From assembly GCF_001294645.1 (NCBI RefSeq), contig NZ_CP011868.1:1798001-1862000 (forward strand): 64,000 nt of DNA. The letters are read 5' to 3'. This DNA is from Pseudonocardia sp. HH130629-09. GTDB lineage: Bacteria; Actinomycetota; Actinomycetes; Mycobacteriales; Pseudonocardiaceae. Of the stretch, positions 8,331-16,332 are shown in pieces; position 1 is the first letter of the stretch, and every line of letters starts with the position of its first letter. Both the position numbers and the translations under genes were made by a program. The notes under the pieces are model-generated. The model made no database searches and was not told the DNA's origin. It saw nothing but the letters and a program-made list of their open reading frames with translations.

Positions 8331-10727
8331 ATGACGACCGACGACCTCACCGGCGGACGCGAGGTCGTCGTGACCCAGGCCCGGTCGCACACCGAGCGCG
8401 GCATCCTGCGGCGCTGGGCCGAGGAGCACCACCCGGGCGCGAGGGTCGTCGGGATCGGGCCGAACGGCGAGGTGCCCTCCGTCCTGGGGGAGGCCCTGCA
8501 CGGCGACGACACCGTGATCGTCCCCGCCCGCGTGGCCTGGGTGACCCCCGAGCCGGAGGACAGCGGCGCGGTCGGCAAGCTCACCGGGCTCGCGACCTCG
8601 GCCGTCATGCGGATGGCCTGGTCGCCGCTGCACCCCTCGATGGCCCGGCACCGCCCGGACGCGGCGCGGGTCGTCGTGGGGGAGGCCGCGACCGTCGCCG
8701 ACCTGGTGTCGCGGTTCGTCGCCCAGGAGAGCGGGCGGCCCGGCAGCAACGGCTTCACCCGCTTCGTCGCCCGCCAGGCCGTGCTGGCCTGCGACCGCGC
8801 GGAGCGGCGGATCCTCGGCGACCGCTACAAGGTGCCGCGCCGGATGGTCGAGCAGATCACCTCCTCGTCGCGGTTCGCGGCGCTGGTCGACCGGCTCGCC
8901 CGGCAGACCGGCACCCCGGCCGCCGAGGTCGAGCAGCGCCTGGAGTCCTGCCTGCACGAGATGGCCGCGGTGCAGAGCCCGCCCGCGATCGACGTGTTCC
9001 GGGCGATGATGGGCCCGATGCACTCCAAGGCCTGGGACGTGCAGGTCGACGAGTCCGGGCTGGAGCGGTTGCGGGAGCTCAACAAGGAGCACGCACTGGT
9101 CTTCCTGCCCAGCCACCGGTCCTACGCCGACCCGCTGCTGTTCGCCGAGGTGCTGCACGACCGCGACTTCCCGCGCAACCACGTGCTCGGCGGCAACAAC
9201 CTGTCGTTCTGGCCGATGGGGGCGCTGGGCCGCCGGGCCGGGATCGTGTTCATCCGGCGCACCTTCGGCGGGGACACGATCTACAAGGCCGCGATCCAGG
9301 AGTACCTGGGGCATCTGCTCGCGAAGCGCTTCAACCTGGAGTGGTACATCGAGGGCGGCCGCAGCCGCACCGGCAAGCTGCGCAAGCCCCGCATCGGGCT
9401 GCTGCGGTACCTGGTGTCCGCGCTGGAGGAGCGCCCCGAGCTCGACGCGATCCTGGTGCCGGTGTCGATCGTCTACGACCAGCTGCACGAGGTCGGAGCG
9501 ATGGCCGCCGAGCAGCGTGGGGCGGCGAAGAAGGCCGAGGGCCTGGGCTGGCTGCTCGGCTACTTCCGGGACCAGCGCCGCCACATCGGCACCGCCCGGG
9601 TGCGCTTCGCCGATCCGTTCGCGCTGCGCCAGGCGCTGGCCGACGCCGGGCCGGGCCGGGCCCAGCTGGAGAAGGTCGCGTTCCGGGTCTGCGCCGGCAT
9701 CAACCGGGTCACCCCGGCCACCGCGACCTCGCTCGCGACCTTCGCGCTGCTCTGGGCACAGGACCGGGCACTGACCCTGCAGCAGGTCCGGGAGGTCGTC
9801 GCGCCGTTGGCGGACTACCTGGAGGCCCGCGGCATCCCGGTGCCGATCGCCGAGCTGCGGACCCGGCACGGCCTGCGGATGACCCTCGACCGGCTGGCCG
9901 AGGCCGGTGTCGTCACGATCTACGACGGCGGCACCGAACCGGTCTTCGCCATCAGCACCGGCCGCCACCACGTGGCCGCGTTCTACCGCAACGGCGCGCT
10001 GCACCACCTGCTCAACCGGGCCATGCTGGAGATCGCGCTGCTGCGGGTGGGCGACGCCGACCCGGACGAGGACATCGTCGAGGTCGCCTGGCGCGAGCTG
10101 GCCCGGCTCCGGGACCTGCTGAAGTTCGAGTTCTTCTTCTCCACCCGCCGCGAGTTCCGCGCCGAGATCATCGGCGAGCTCGACCTCGTCGACCCGCAGT
10201 GGCGGACCCGCGCGGCGGATCCGGCCGACGTCCGCGGCGCGCTGCGGCAGGCGCCGCTGCTGGTCGCACCGGGTGTGCTGCGCTCGTTCTTCGACGCCCA
10301 GCTCGTCGTCGCGGACCGGCTCGTCGCGCTCGGCGAGGAGCCGATGACCGACGAGAAGGAGTTCCTGGAGGACGGCCTGGGGGTCGGCCGCCAGATGCTG
10401 CTCCAGCAGCGGGTCGACCGCGCGGACTCGGTGTCGCGTGAGCTGTACGCCACCGCCGTGCGTCAGGCCGCCAACCGCGACCTGCTCGCCGAGCCGGAGT
10501 CCGGCGCGGCCGGTGCGCCGTTGGCCGACCGGCGCGCAGCCTGGCTGACGGAGGTCACCGCGGTGATCCACGATCTGGGACGGCTGGGCGAGCTGCAGCG
10601 CGCCCGCCTCGAGGTGGTCCTCGGTTCCGGCGAGACGACGACGGTCGCGGCCTCCGCCGCCGGCGCCGTCGTGCCGCCGGCCGGGGCACAACAGCGTGCG
10701 GAAGGGGACTCGGGTGTCGCCAGCTGA
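8331..10727 (+). CDS. plsB: Glycerol-3-phosphate 1-O-acyltransferase
   Basis: A 798-aa membrane-associated GPAT that acylates glycerol-3-phosphate at sn-1, the first step of phospholipid and triacylglycerol synthesis. Motif I (HX4D) is HRSYAD at about residue 262, followed by GGNNLSFWPMGALGRRAG, IVFIRRTF and EWYIEGGRSRTGKLRKP, as in PlsB/mycobacterial PlsB2. Length is normal for the family. ATG at 8331 has a GGGGGG purine run 5 nt upstream. It is the first gene of a five-gene overlapping operon; the next start (10714) lies inside its last codons. Confidence 0.93.
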   Translation: MTTDDLTGGREVVVTQARSHTERGILRRWAEEHHPGARVVGIGPNGEVPSVLGEALHGDDTVIVPARVAWVTPEPEDSGAVGKLTGLATSAVMRMAWSPLHPSMARHRPDAARVVVGEAATVADLVSRFVAQESGRPGSNGFTRFVARQAVLACDRAERRILGDRYKVPRRMVEQITSSSRFAALVDRLARQTGTPAAEVEQRLESCLHEMAAVQSPPAIDVFRAMMGPMHSKAWDVQVDESGLERLRELNKEHALVFLPSHRSYADPLLFAEVLHDRDFPRNHVLGGNNLSFWPMGALGRRAGIVFIRRTFGGDTIYKAAIQEYLGHLLAKRFNLEWYIEGGRSRTGKLRKPRIGLLRYLVSALEERPELDAILVPVSIVYDQLHEVGAMAAEQRGAAKKAEGLGWLLGYFRDQRRHIGTARVRFADPFALRQALADAGPGRAQLEKVAFRVCAGINRVTPATATSLATFALLWAQDRALTLQQVREVVAPLADYLEARGIPVPIAELRTRHGLRMTLDRLAEAGVVTIYDGGTEPVFAISTGRHHVAAFYRNGALHHLLNRAMLEIALLRVGDADPDEDIVEVAWRELARLRDLLKFEFFFSTRREFRAEIIGELDLVDPQWRTRAADPADVRGALRQAPLLVAPGVLRSFFDAQLVVADRLVALGEEPMTDEKEFLEDGLGVGRQMLLQQRVDRADSVSRELYATAVRQAANRDLLAEPESGAAGAPLADRRAAWLTEVTAVIHDLGRLGELQRARLEVVLGSGETTTVAASAAGAVVPPAGAQQRAEGDSGVAS

Positions 10728-12219
10728 CGGTGCGCGGGACGGGGACACCCGGGCCAGGATCCGGGCCATCCGGGAGGCCGAGCCCGGACCGGGCACGATC
10801 GCCTACTTCGACTACGACGGCACCGTCATCGACGGTTACTCGGCGGGCGCTTTCTACCGCCGACGGCTGCGTGAGTTCGACGTCGGCCCGGTCGAGATGG
10901 TGCGCACGGTGCTCTCGGGCATGCGTGGCATCCGCACCGACGACGACTTCAAGGAGTTCCTCGCGATCACCCTCGCGACCTGGAAGGGCCGTAGCGAGGA
11001 CGAGCTGCTCGCGCTGGGCCGGACCCTGTTCCGCGACGAGATCGCGGCCGCGCTGCACCCGGAGGTGTGGGAGCTCGTCGCCGCGCACCGGGAGCAGGGC
11101 CACCAGGTCGTGATGGCGTCCTCGGCGACCCGGTTCCAGGTGCAGCCGATGGCCGAGGAGCTGGGCGCGGACCGCGCACTGTGCACCGAGCTGGAGGTGC
11201 GCGACGGCGTGCTGACCGGCCGCGTCGCCGGGACCTCGCTGTGGGGGACCGGCAAGGCCGACGCGGTGCGGGCCGACGCCGCGGCGCACGGCGTCGACCT
11301 CGCGGACTGCTTCGGCTACGCCAACGGCACCGAGGACGCGGAGTTCCTCTCCGCCGTCGGGCACGCGGTGGCCGTCTCGCCGACCGACTCGCTGCGCAGG
11401 CTCGCGGTGGAGCGGGGCTGGCCGGTGCTCGACTGCGCGCCGCGGGGCGGGCTCTTCCCGAGCGTCGCCGACCTCGCCCGGACCGCGGTGTTCTACGGCG
11501 GCCTGCTGGGTGGTCTCGCGACCGCGGCCGGCGCGGGTCTGCTGCACGGCTCGCGGCGGCGCTTCGTCGACATGGCCGCCGGGGTGGGCTCCGACGTCGC
11601 GTTCGGGCTGGCCGGGATCGACGTCGAGGTCAGCGGCGCGGAGCACCTGCACTCGGCGCGCCCGTGCGTGTTCGTGTTCAACCACCAGTCCAAGTTCGAC
11701 GTGCCGCTGATGATGAAGCTCCTCCGCGAGAACTTCACCGGCGTCGCGAAGAAGGAGGCCGCACAGATCCCGGTGTGGGGCCAGCTGTTCTGGGCCGCCG
11801 ACGTCGCGTTCGTCGACCGCGGCAACTCCACCGCCGCCCGGGAGGCGCTGCGCCCCGCCGTGGAGAAGCTCCGCGACGAGGGGGTCTCGCTGGCCATCGC
11901 GCCGGAGGGGACGCGCTCGGCGACGCCGCGGCTCGGCCCGTTCAAGAAGGGCGCGTTCCACATCGCGATCCAGGCCGGTGTCCCGATCGTCCCGGTGGTC
12001 ATCCGCAACGCCGGCGAGATCATGTGGCGGGGTGCGCAGACGATGCGCGGTGGCACCGTTCAGGTCGCGGTGCTCCCGCCGGTGGACACCTCGTCGTGGG
12101 TGCCGGAGGACGTCGGGAAGTACGCCGACCAGGTCCGCGACCAGTTCCTCGACACGCTCGCGGCCTGGCCCGAGCGGCGGATCGCGCAGGACGGACGCAG
12201 CCAGGAGGACCCGGCATGA
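10714..12219 (+). CDS. HAD-IB phosphatase / lysophosphatidate acyltransferase (PlsC) fusion
   Basis: A 501-aa two-domain protein. Residues about 30-250 form a HAD-IB hydrolase with the nucleophile motif FDYDGTVID near residue 32 and ASSATR as motif II. Residues about 280-490 form a PlsC acyltransferase with NHQSKFD (HX4D) and PEGTRS. It could acylate lysophosphatidate; the HAD half could dephosphorylate phosphatidate or a related phosphate ester, which is inferred. GTG at 10714 has a GAAGGGGA ribosome site and overlaps plsB by 14 nt; its own stop overlaps the next start (ATGA). Such fusions occur in mycobacteria and relatives. Confidence 0.9.
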   Translation: MSPADGARDGDTRARIRAIREAEPGPGTIAYFDYDGTVIDGYSAGAFYRRRLREFDVGPVEMVRTVLSGMRGIRTDDDFKEFLAITLATWKGRSEDELLALGRTLFRDEIAAALHPEVWELVAAHREQGHQVVMASSATRFQVQPMAEELGADRALCTELEVRDGVLTGRVAGTSLWGTGKADAVRADAAAHGVDLADCFGYANGTEDAEFLSAVGHAVAVSPTDSLRRLAVERGWPVLDCAPRGGLFPSVADLARTAVFYGGLLGGLATAAGAGLLHGSRRRFVDMAAGVGSDVAFGLAGIDVEVSGAEHLHSARPCVFVFNHQSKFDVPLMMKLLRENFTGVAKKEAAQIPVWGQLFWAADVAFVDRGNSTAAREALRPAVEKLRDEGVSLAIAPEGTRSATPRLGPFKKGAFHIAIQAGVPIVPVVIRNAGEIMWRGAQTMRGGTVQVAVLPPVDTSSWVPEDVGKYADQVRDQFLDTLAAWPERRIAQDGRSQEDPA

Positions 12220-13652
12220 GTGACACTCCGCTGGCGTGGGGTTCGGTCCGCGAGATCTCGTCCTTCGAGACGATGATGTGGCGTGCGGAGGCCGACGACG
12301 CCCGGTTCCGCTCGCCGGTCCTCGCGGTCGAGCTGCTCGACACCCGGCCGGACTGGGACCGGCTCCTGGCCGCCGTCGACTGGGCGACGCGGATGGTGCC
12401 GCGCTTCCGCGAGCGGATCCGCGAACCGCTCGGCGGGCTGGGCACGCCCTACTGGATCCACGACGTCGAGTTCGACCTGCACTACCACCTGCGCCGGGTG
12501 CGCATCCCCGGCGCGGGACCCGACTTCTGGCCGGAGCTGTCCTCGATCGCCGAGCAGTTCATGATGACGCCGTTCGACCGGGAGCGGCCGCTGTGGGAAG
12601 CCACCCTCGTCGAAGGTCTCCCGGGCGGTCGCGCCGCGTTCCTGCTGAAGCTGCACCACGTGCTCACCGACGGGATGGGTGTGGTCCAGCTGCTGTCGCA
12701 GCTGCACAGCCGCAAGCGGGAGCACGACGAGGAGAAGCCGCAGCCCCCCGCACCCGCCACCGAGGCGCCCGACCCGCTGGCCGAGGTCGACCGGCTGGTG
12801 CGCCGTGAGGCCGGCATCGTCCCGGCGACGGTGCGCGCGGCGCGCGACGTCGTCGGCGCGCTGACCCACCCGCTCTCCGCGGCCCGCGACAGCGCGCGCT
12901 ACCTGGAGTCCGCGCTGCGGGTGCTGTCGCCGCCGCCGGGCACCGGGTCGGAGCTGCTGCGCCCGCGCGGGACGTCGTGGCGGTTCGTCGCGCTCGACGT
13001 CTCCTTCCCCGACCTGCGGGCGGCCGCGAAGACGGTCGGCGGCTCGTTCAACGACGCCTACGTGGCCTCGCTGCTCGGCGCCTTCCGCCGCTACCACGAG
13101 GAGATGGGCCACCCGGTCCCCGGCGACGCCGTCCTGCGCACCTCGGTGCCGGTGTCGGTGCGCCGCCCCGGGGACGCCGACGGCGGCAACCGGTGGGCGC
13201 CGGCCCGGCTGCGCGGCCCGATGGGCATCGCCGACCCGGCCGCCCGGCTGCGGGCGGTCGGTGAGCAGATGCGTGCGGCCCGCGAGGAGCCCGCGCTGGA
13301 GAGCCCGGACGTCGTCGCCCCGCTGCTGGCCCGGCTGCCCGGACCGCTGCTGACGCTGGTGGCGGGCGGGTCGACCCAGGGCAACGACCTGCAGGCCTCG
13401 AACGTGCCGGGCCTGCGGGCGGAGGCGTTCCTGTGCGGGGCTCGGATCGAGCGCGTCTACCCGTTCGCGCCGCTGCCCGGCTGCGCGGCGATGATCACCG
13501 TCGTCACGCACGGCGAACTCTGCTGCGTCGGGGCGAACATCGACGCCGCGGCCATCACCGACCGCGACACCTTCGCGCGCTGCCTGGCCGAGGGGTTCTC
13601 CGAGGTCCTCGCCCTGCACCCGGGATCGGCCGAGCCGGTGGTGGTGGCATGA
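12216..13652 (+). CDS. WS/DGAT wax ester synthase / diacylglycerol acyltransferase
   Basis: A 478-aa member of the WS/DGAT family that moves an acyl group from acyl-CoA to diacylglycerol or a long-chain alcohol. The catalytic HHxxxDG motif is HHVLTDG at about residues 147-153, preceded by the PLWEATLVEGL segment; the C-terminal domain contains SFNDAYVASLLG and a SNVPG motif (ASNVPGL). Length is typical (about 460-480). ATG at 12216 overlaps the previous stop (ATGA), and its own stop overlaps the next start in the same way. As third gene after GPAT and LPAAT/HAD, triacylglycerol synthesis is the natural reading. Confidence 0.92.
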   Translation: MSDTPLAWGSVREISSFETMMWRAEADDARFRSPVLAVELLDTRPDWDRLLAAVDWATRMVPRFRERIREPLGGLGTPYWIHDVEFDLHYHLRRVRIPGAGPDFWPELSSIAEQFMMTPFDRERPLWEATLVEGLPGGRAAFLLKLHHVLTDGMGVVQLLSQLHSRKREHDEEKPQPPAPATEAPDPLAEVDRLVRREAGIVPATVRAARDVVGALTHPLSAARDSARYLESALRVLSPPPGTGSELLRPRGTSWRFVALDVSFPDLRAAAKTVGGSFNDAYVASLLGAFRRYHEEMGHPVPGDAVLRTSVPVSVRRPGDADGGNRWAPARLRGPMGIADPAARLRAVGEQMRAAREEPALESPDVVAPLLARLPGPLLTLVAGGSTQGNDLQASNVPGLRAEAFLCGARIERVYPFAPLPGCAAMITVVTHGELCCVGANIDAAAITDRDTFARCLAEGFSEVLALHPGSAEPVVVA

Positions 13653-14444
13653 GCGCCGTCCACGTCGGCGGGTCCGGCGAGCCGTTGCTGCTGCTGCACG
13701 GGGTGACGTCGTCGTGGCGGGCCTGGAAGCCGGTGCTGGCGATGCTCGAGGAGCACCACGAGGTCTGGGCGGTCACCATGCCCGGCCATCTGGACGGCCC
13801 CCCGATGCCCGAGGGCGAGTTCAGCATCGACCTGCTGGTCCGACGCGCTGATCGACCAGCTCGACGAGCTGGGCGTGCCCGAGCGCCCGCACGTCGTCGG
13901 GAACTCCCTCGGCGGCTGGGTCGCGCTGGAGCTGGCCCGCCGCGGGCGCGCCCGGTCGGTCGTGGCGCTGTCCCCGGCCGGGACGTGGGAGATGCCCGCC
14001 GACCTGTACCGGCTGCTCGCGAGCTTCCGGATCGGCGCGATGCTCGCGGGGTGGGCGCCGGTCCGGGCGCTCGCCTCGTGCGGCCTGATCCGCCGGCCGA
14101 TGCTGCGCGCGCTGTCCGAGCGCACCGACCGTTTCACCCCCGAGGAGGTCGCCGAGTTGTTCGCGGACTTCACCGGCTGCACGGTGCTCGACCCGCTGCT
14201 GTCCGCCGCGCGGATGGACAACGCGATGGCACCGTTCGAGGAGCTGCCCTGCCCGGTCAGGATCGCGTGGTCGGGCTCGGACCGCACGATCCCCTACAGC
14301 CGTTACGGGCGCCCCATGATGGACGCCGTGCCCGGCGCGGAGTTCGTCGTGCTGCCGGGGGTCGGGCACGTGCCGATGGTCGACAACCCGGCCCTGGTCG
14401 CGTGGACGATCCTGCAGCACACCCGCTACGAGGTGGCCTCGTGA
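13649..14444 (+). pseudogene. Alpha/beta-hydrolase, interrupted by a one-base insertion
   Basis: The N-terminal half (ATG at 13649, overlapping the WS/DGAT stop) reads LLLLHGVTSSWRAWKPV in one frame. From about 13842 the protein continues in another frame with DALIDQLDELG, the nucleophile elbow GNSLGGW, and the catalytic His in GVGHVPM, ending at 14444. Removing one C near 13841 restores one 264-aa alpha/beta-hydrolase. The downstream GTGA overlap with the next gene is intact, so either a recent mutation or a sequencing error is likely. In the operon it could act as a lipase, thioesterase or monoacylglycerol hydrolase; substrate unknown. Confidence 0.8.
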
Positions 14445-15328
14445 CCGGGCCGGCCGCCGGGTCGCCGGACGGGGCCGTGGACCTGGCCGCGGCCGTCGAG
14501 GGCTGGGCGCCGGAGCCGCTCGTCGGCACCGACGCGGTGTCCGCGTGGTCGGTCGCCGCGTTCTCCGGCCTGCTGGACCTCGACCCGGTCGCCGCCGAGG
14601 GCGACCCGCTCCCGCCGCTGTGGCACTGGTTCGCCTTCCTCGACACCCCGCCGACGTCTGCGCTCGGGGACGACGGGCACCCCGGCGAGGGTCGCTTCCT
14701 GCCGCCGATCCCGGACCGGCGACGCATGGTCGCGGGCGGCCGCCTGACGTGGCACGCCCCGTGGCGGGTCGGTGAACCGGTGACCCGCCGCCAGGAGCTC
14801 GGCCCGGTCCGCGTGAAGCAGGGCGGCAGCGGGCAGATGGCCTTCGTGACCACCCGCGCGGAGTTCCACCGCGGTGACGCGCTCCTCTGCGTCGAGGAGC
14901 AGGACATCGTCTACCGCTCGCAGCCCGCGGGCACCGGGCGCGGGATCACCGCCCCGGCCCCGGCGCCGCCTCCGGAACACGAGTGGGGATTCACCGTGCC
15001 GACCGGCCCGGAGCTGCTGTTCCGCATGTCGGCGCTGACCTACAACACCCACCGCATCCACTACGACCTGCCCTACGTCACCGAGGTGGAGGGCTATCCC
15101 GGGCTCGTCGTGCACGGCCCGCTGTTCGCGCTGCTCGGCCTGGAGATCGCGCGCCGCCACCGCCCGACGGCGTTCGTCCGCGGCTTCGAGTACCGCCTCA
15201 CCGCACCGGCCTTCGCCGGCGCGGACGTCTGGGTCGGCGGGACCCCGGACGGGGACCGCATCGTCGTCGCCGCGGGCTCCGACGGGGCACCGGAGTCGGT
15301 GCGGGGGAGCATCGAGCTGGCATCCTGA
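14441..15328 (+). CDS. HTD2-like (FAS1-type) hotdog dehydratase, mesaconyl-C4-CoA hydratase family
   Basis: A 295-aa double-hotdog-like protein. The N-terminal part contains WHWFAFLDTPPTSALGDDGH and the conserved R/W-rich FLPPIPDRRRMVAGGRLTWH; the C-terminal part carries the HRIHYDLPYVTEVEGYPGLVVHGP motif of mitochondrial HTD2 and mesaconyl-C4-CoA hydratases. It probably hydrates or dehydrates an acyl-CoA or acyl-thioester. GTG at 14441 overlaps the previous stop. As the last gene of the plsB operon, it may supply or degrade the acyl chains used there, but a separate C4/C5 acid role cannot be excluded. Confidence 0.82.
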   Translation: MTGPAAGSPDGAVDLAAAVEGWAPEPLVGTDAVSAWSVAAFSGLLDLDPVAAEGDPLPPLWHWFAFLDTPPTSALGDDGHPGEGRFLPPIPDRRRMVAGGRLTWHAPWRVGEPVTRRQELGPVRVKQGGSGQMAFVTTRAEFHRGDALLCVEEQDIVYRSQPAGTGRGITAPAPAPPPEHEWGFTVPTGPELLFRMSALTYNTHRIHYDLPYVTEVEGYPGLVVHGPLFALLGLEIARRHRPTAFVRGFEYRLTAPAFAGADVWVGGTPDGDRIVVAAGSDGAPESVRGSIELAS

Positions 15329-15349
15329 CCGGTCAGGTCCGCGGGGCGT

Positions 15350-15370
15350 AGCGGCGGACGAACCGCCGCT
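15350..15370 (+). terminator. Hairpin after the lipid operon
   Basis: AGCGGCGG-ACGAA-CCGCCGCT forms a perfect 8-bp stem with a 5-nt loop, 22 nt after the stop of the last operon gene. There is no U-tract, as is common for actinobacterial terminators. Confidence 0.6.
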
Positions 15371-15500
15371 GGCCCGGGGGCGCCGCGTCCCACGTCACCG
15401 CGCACCCCGCCGCCCGCACCCGACCCACCGGGCGTCACGCACCGGTGGCCCGACCACCGGTACCCGCCTCCCGCCGGGCCGCGACCGGCTCCCGCGGGAT

Positions 15501-15546
15501 CGATCAGCACGATTCGGCCCTCCGCGGGGCGGAAACGTGCTGATCG
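15501..15546 (-). terminator. Long hairpin after the Clp-N regulator gene
   Basis: CGATCAGCACG and CGTGCTGATCG form a perfect 11-bp stem around a 24-nt loop that can itself pair in part. It lies 9 nt beyond the stop of the minus-strand Clp-N gene, so it can terminate that transcript, and may also block reads from the opposite direction. The remainder of 15371-15500 shows nothing recognisable. Confidence 0.55.
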
Positions 15547-15554
15547 CCGAGGAG

Positions 15555-16283
15555 TCACGGTGTCTCGGGGTCCGCCATCGCGGCGAGTGCCTGGGCCAGG
15601 GCCTCCTCGACGCGGGCGGCCTCGACACCGGCCGCGGACAGGACGCCGTCGCCGTCCTCGGTCTCCAGCAGCGCGAGCAGGACATGCTCGGTGCCGATGT
15701 AGTTGTGTCCCAGCCGCAGCGCGTGGCGGAACGTCAGCTCCAGGGTCTTCTTCGCGTCCGGGTCGAACGGGATGAGGGCGGGGAGGGTGTCCGCGGGGGC
15801 GGGCAGCGCTGCGGTGGCGGCCTCGCCCAGCGCCGCGGTGTCGGTGCCGAGCCCGGTCAGCAGCAGCACCGCGAGCCCACGGGTCTCGGAGAGCATGCCG
15901 AGGAGCAGGTGCTCCGGCGTGATCCGGTCGTTGCCGGCCGCACGGGCCGACTCCTGGGCGGCGACGACGACGGCCCGCGCCCGCGGGGTGAAGCGCTCGA
16001 AGCCGCCCGCCATGTCGGTCCCGGGGTCGGCGCGTGGCACGAACCGCTTCTGCGCGGCCTGCTTGGACACCCCCATGCTGCGGCCGATCTCGGTCCACGA
16101 GGCGCCGGAACGGCGCGCCTGGTCCACGAAGTGGCCGATCAGGTGGTCGGCCACCTCGCCGAGGTGGTCGCCGGCGAGTACTGCGTCGGACAGCTGCTCC
16201 AGGGGGTCCTGGTGGATGGCGGTGATGGCTCGGATGAGGTCGTCGAGACGGACGGTGGTGCCCGGAGGCGTCGGAGTTCCCAT
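15555..16283 (-). CDS. Clp-N domain protein with N-terminal helix-turn-helix
   Basis: A 242-aa protein. Residues about 10-85 are helical and contain a plausible HTH, WTEIGRSMGVSKQAAQKRF. Residues about 95-235 hold two Clp-N repeats, AARAVV-like AAQESARAAGNDRITPEHLLLG and RHALRLGHNYIGTEHVLLALLE, as in the substrate-receptor domain of ClpA/ClpC, but there is no AAA ATPase. It is probably a regulator that senses proteolysis substrates or stress. The ATG at 16283 lies at the edge of a palindromic operator, and a second operator lies just upstream, so autoregulation is likely (inference). It follows dinB in the same direction. Confidence 0.85.
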   Translation of the reverse strand: MGTPTPPGTTVRLDDLIRAITAIHQDPLEQLSDAVLAGDHLGEVADHLIGHFVDQARRSGASWTEIGRSMGVSKQAAQKRFVPRADPGTDMAGGFERFTPRARAVVVAAQESARAAGNDRITPEHLLLGMLSETRGLAVLLLTGLGTDTAALGEAATAALPAPADTLPALIPFDPDAKKTLELTFRHALRLGHNYIGTEHVLLALLETEDGDGVLSAAGVEAARVEEALAQALAAMADPETP

Positions 16284-16305
16284 GCGTCAACTGTAAGTTG
16301 ACGCA
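16283..16305. promoter_or_regulatory. Operator 1, TGCGTCAAC-N5-GTTGACGCA
   Basis: A perfect 9-5-9 inverted repeat whose edge touches the start codon of the Clp-N regulator. The core GTCAAC-N5-GTTGAC is repeated in operator 2, with 28 bp between centres. A protein bound here would block initiation, which fits a repressor acting on its own gene. Confidence 0.7.
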
Positions 16306-16311
16306 GGTGAT

Positions 16312-16332
16312 CCGTCAACATTGGGTTGACGG
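16312..16332. promoter_or_regulatory. Operator 2, CCGTCAAC-N5-GTTGACGG
   Basis: A perfect 8-5-8 inverted repeat with the same GTCAAC-N5-GTTGAC core as operator 1. It sits directly next to the dinB stop codon, so it occupies nearly all of the gap between dinB and the regulator gene. Confidence 0.7.
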
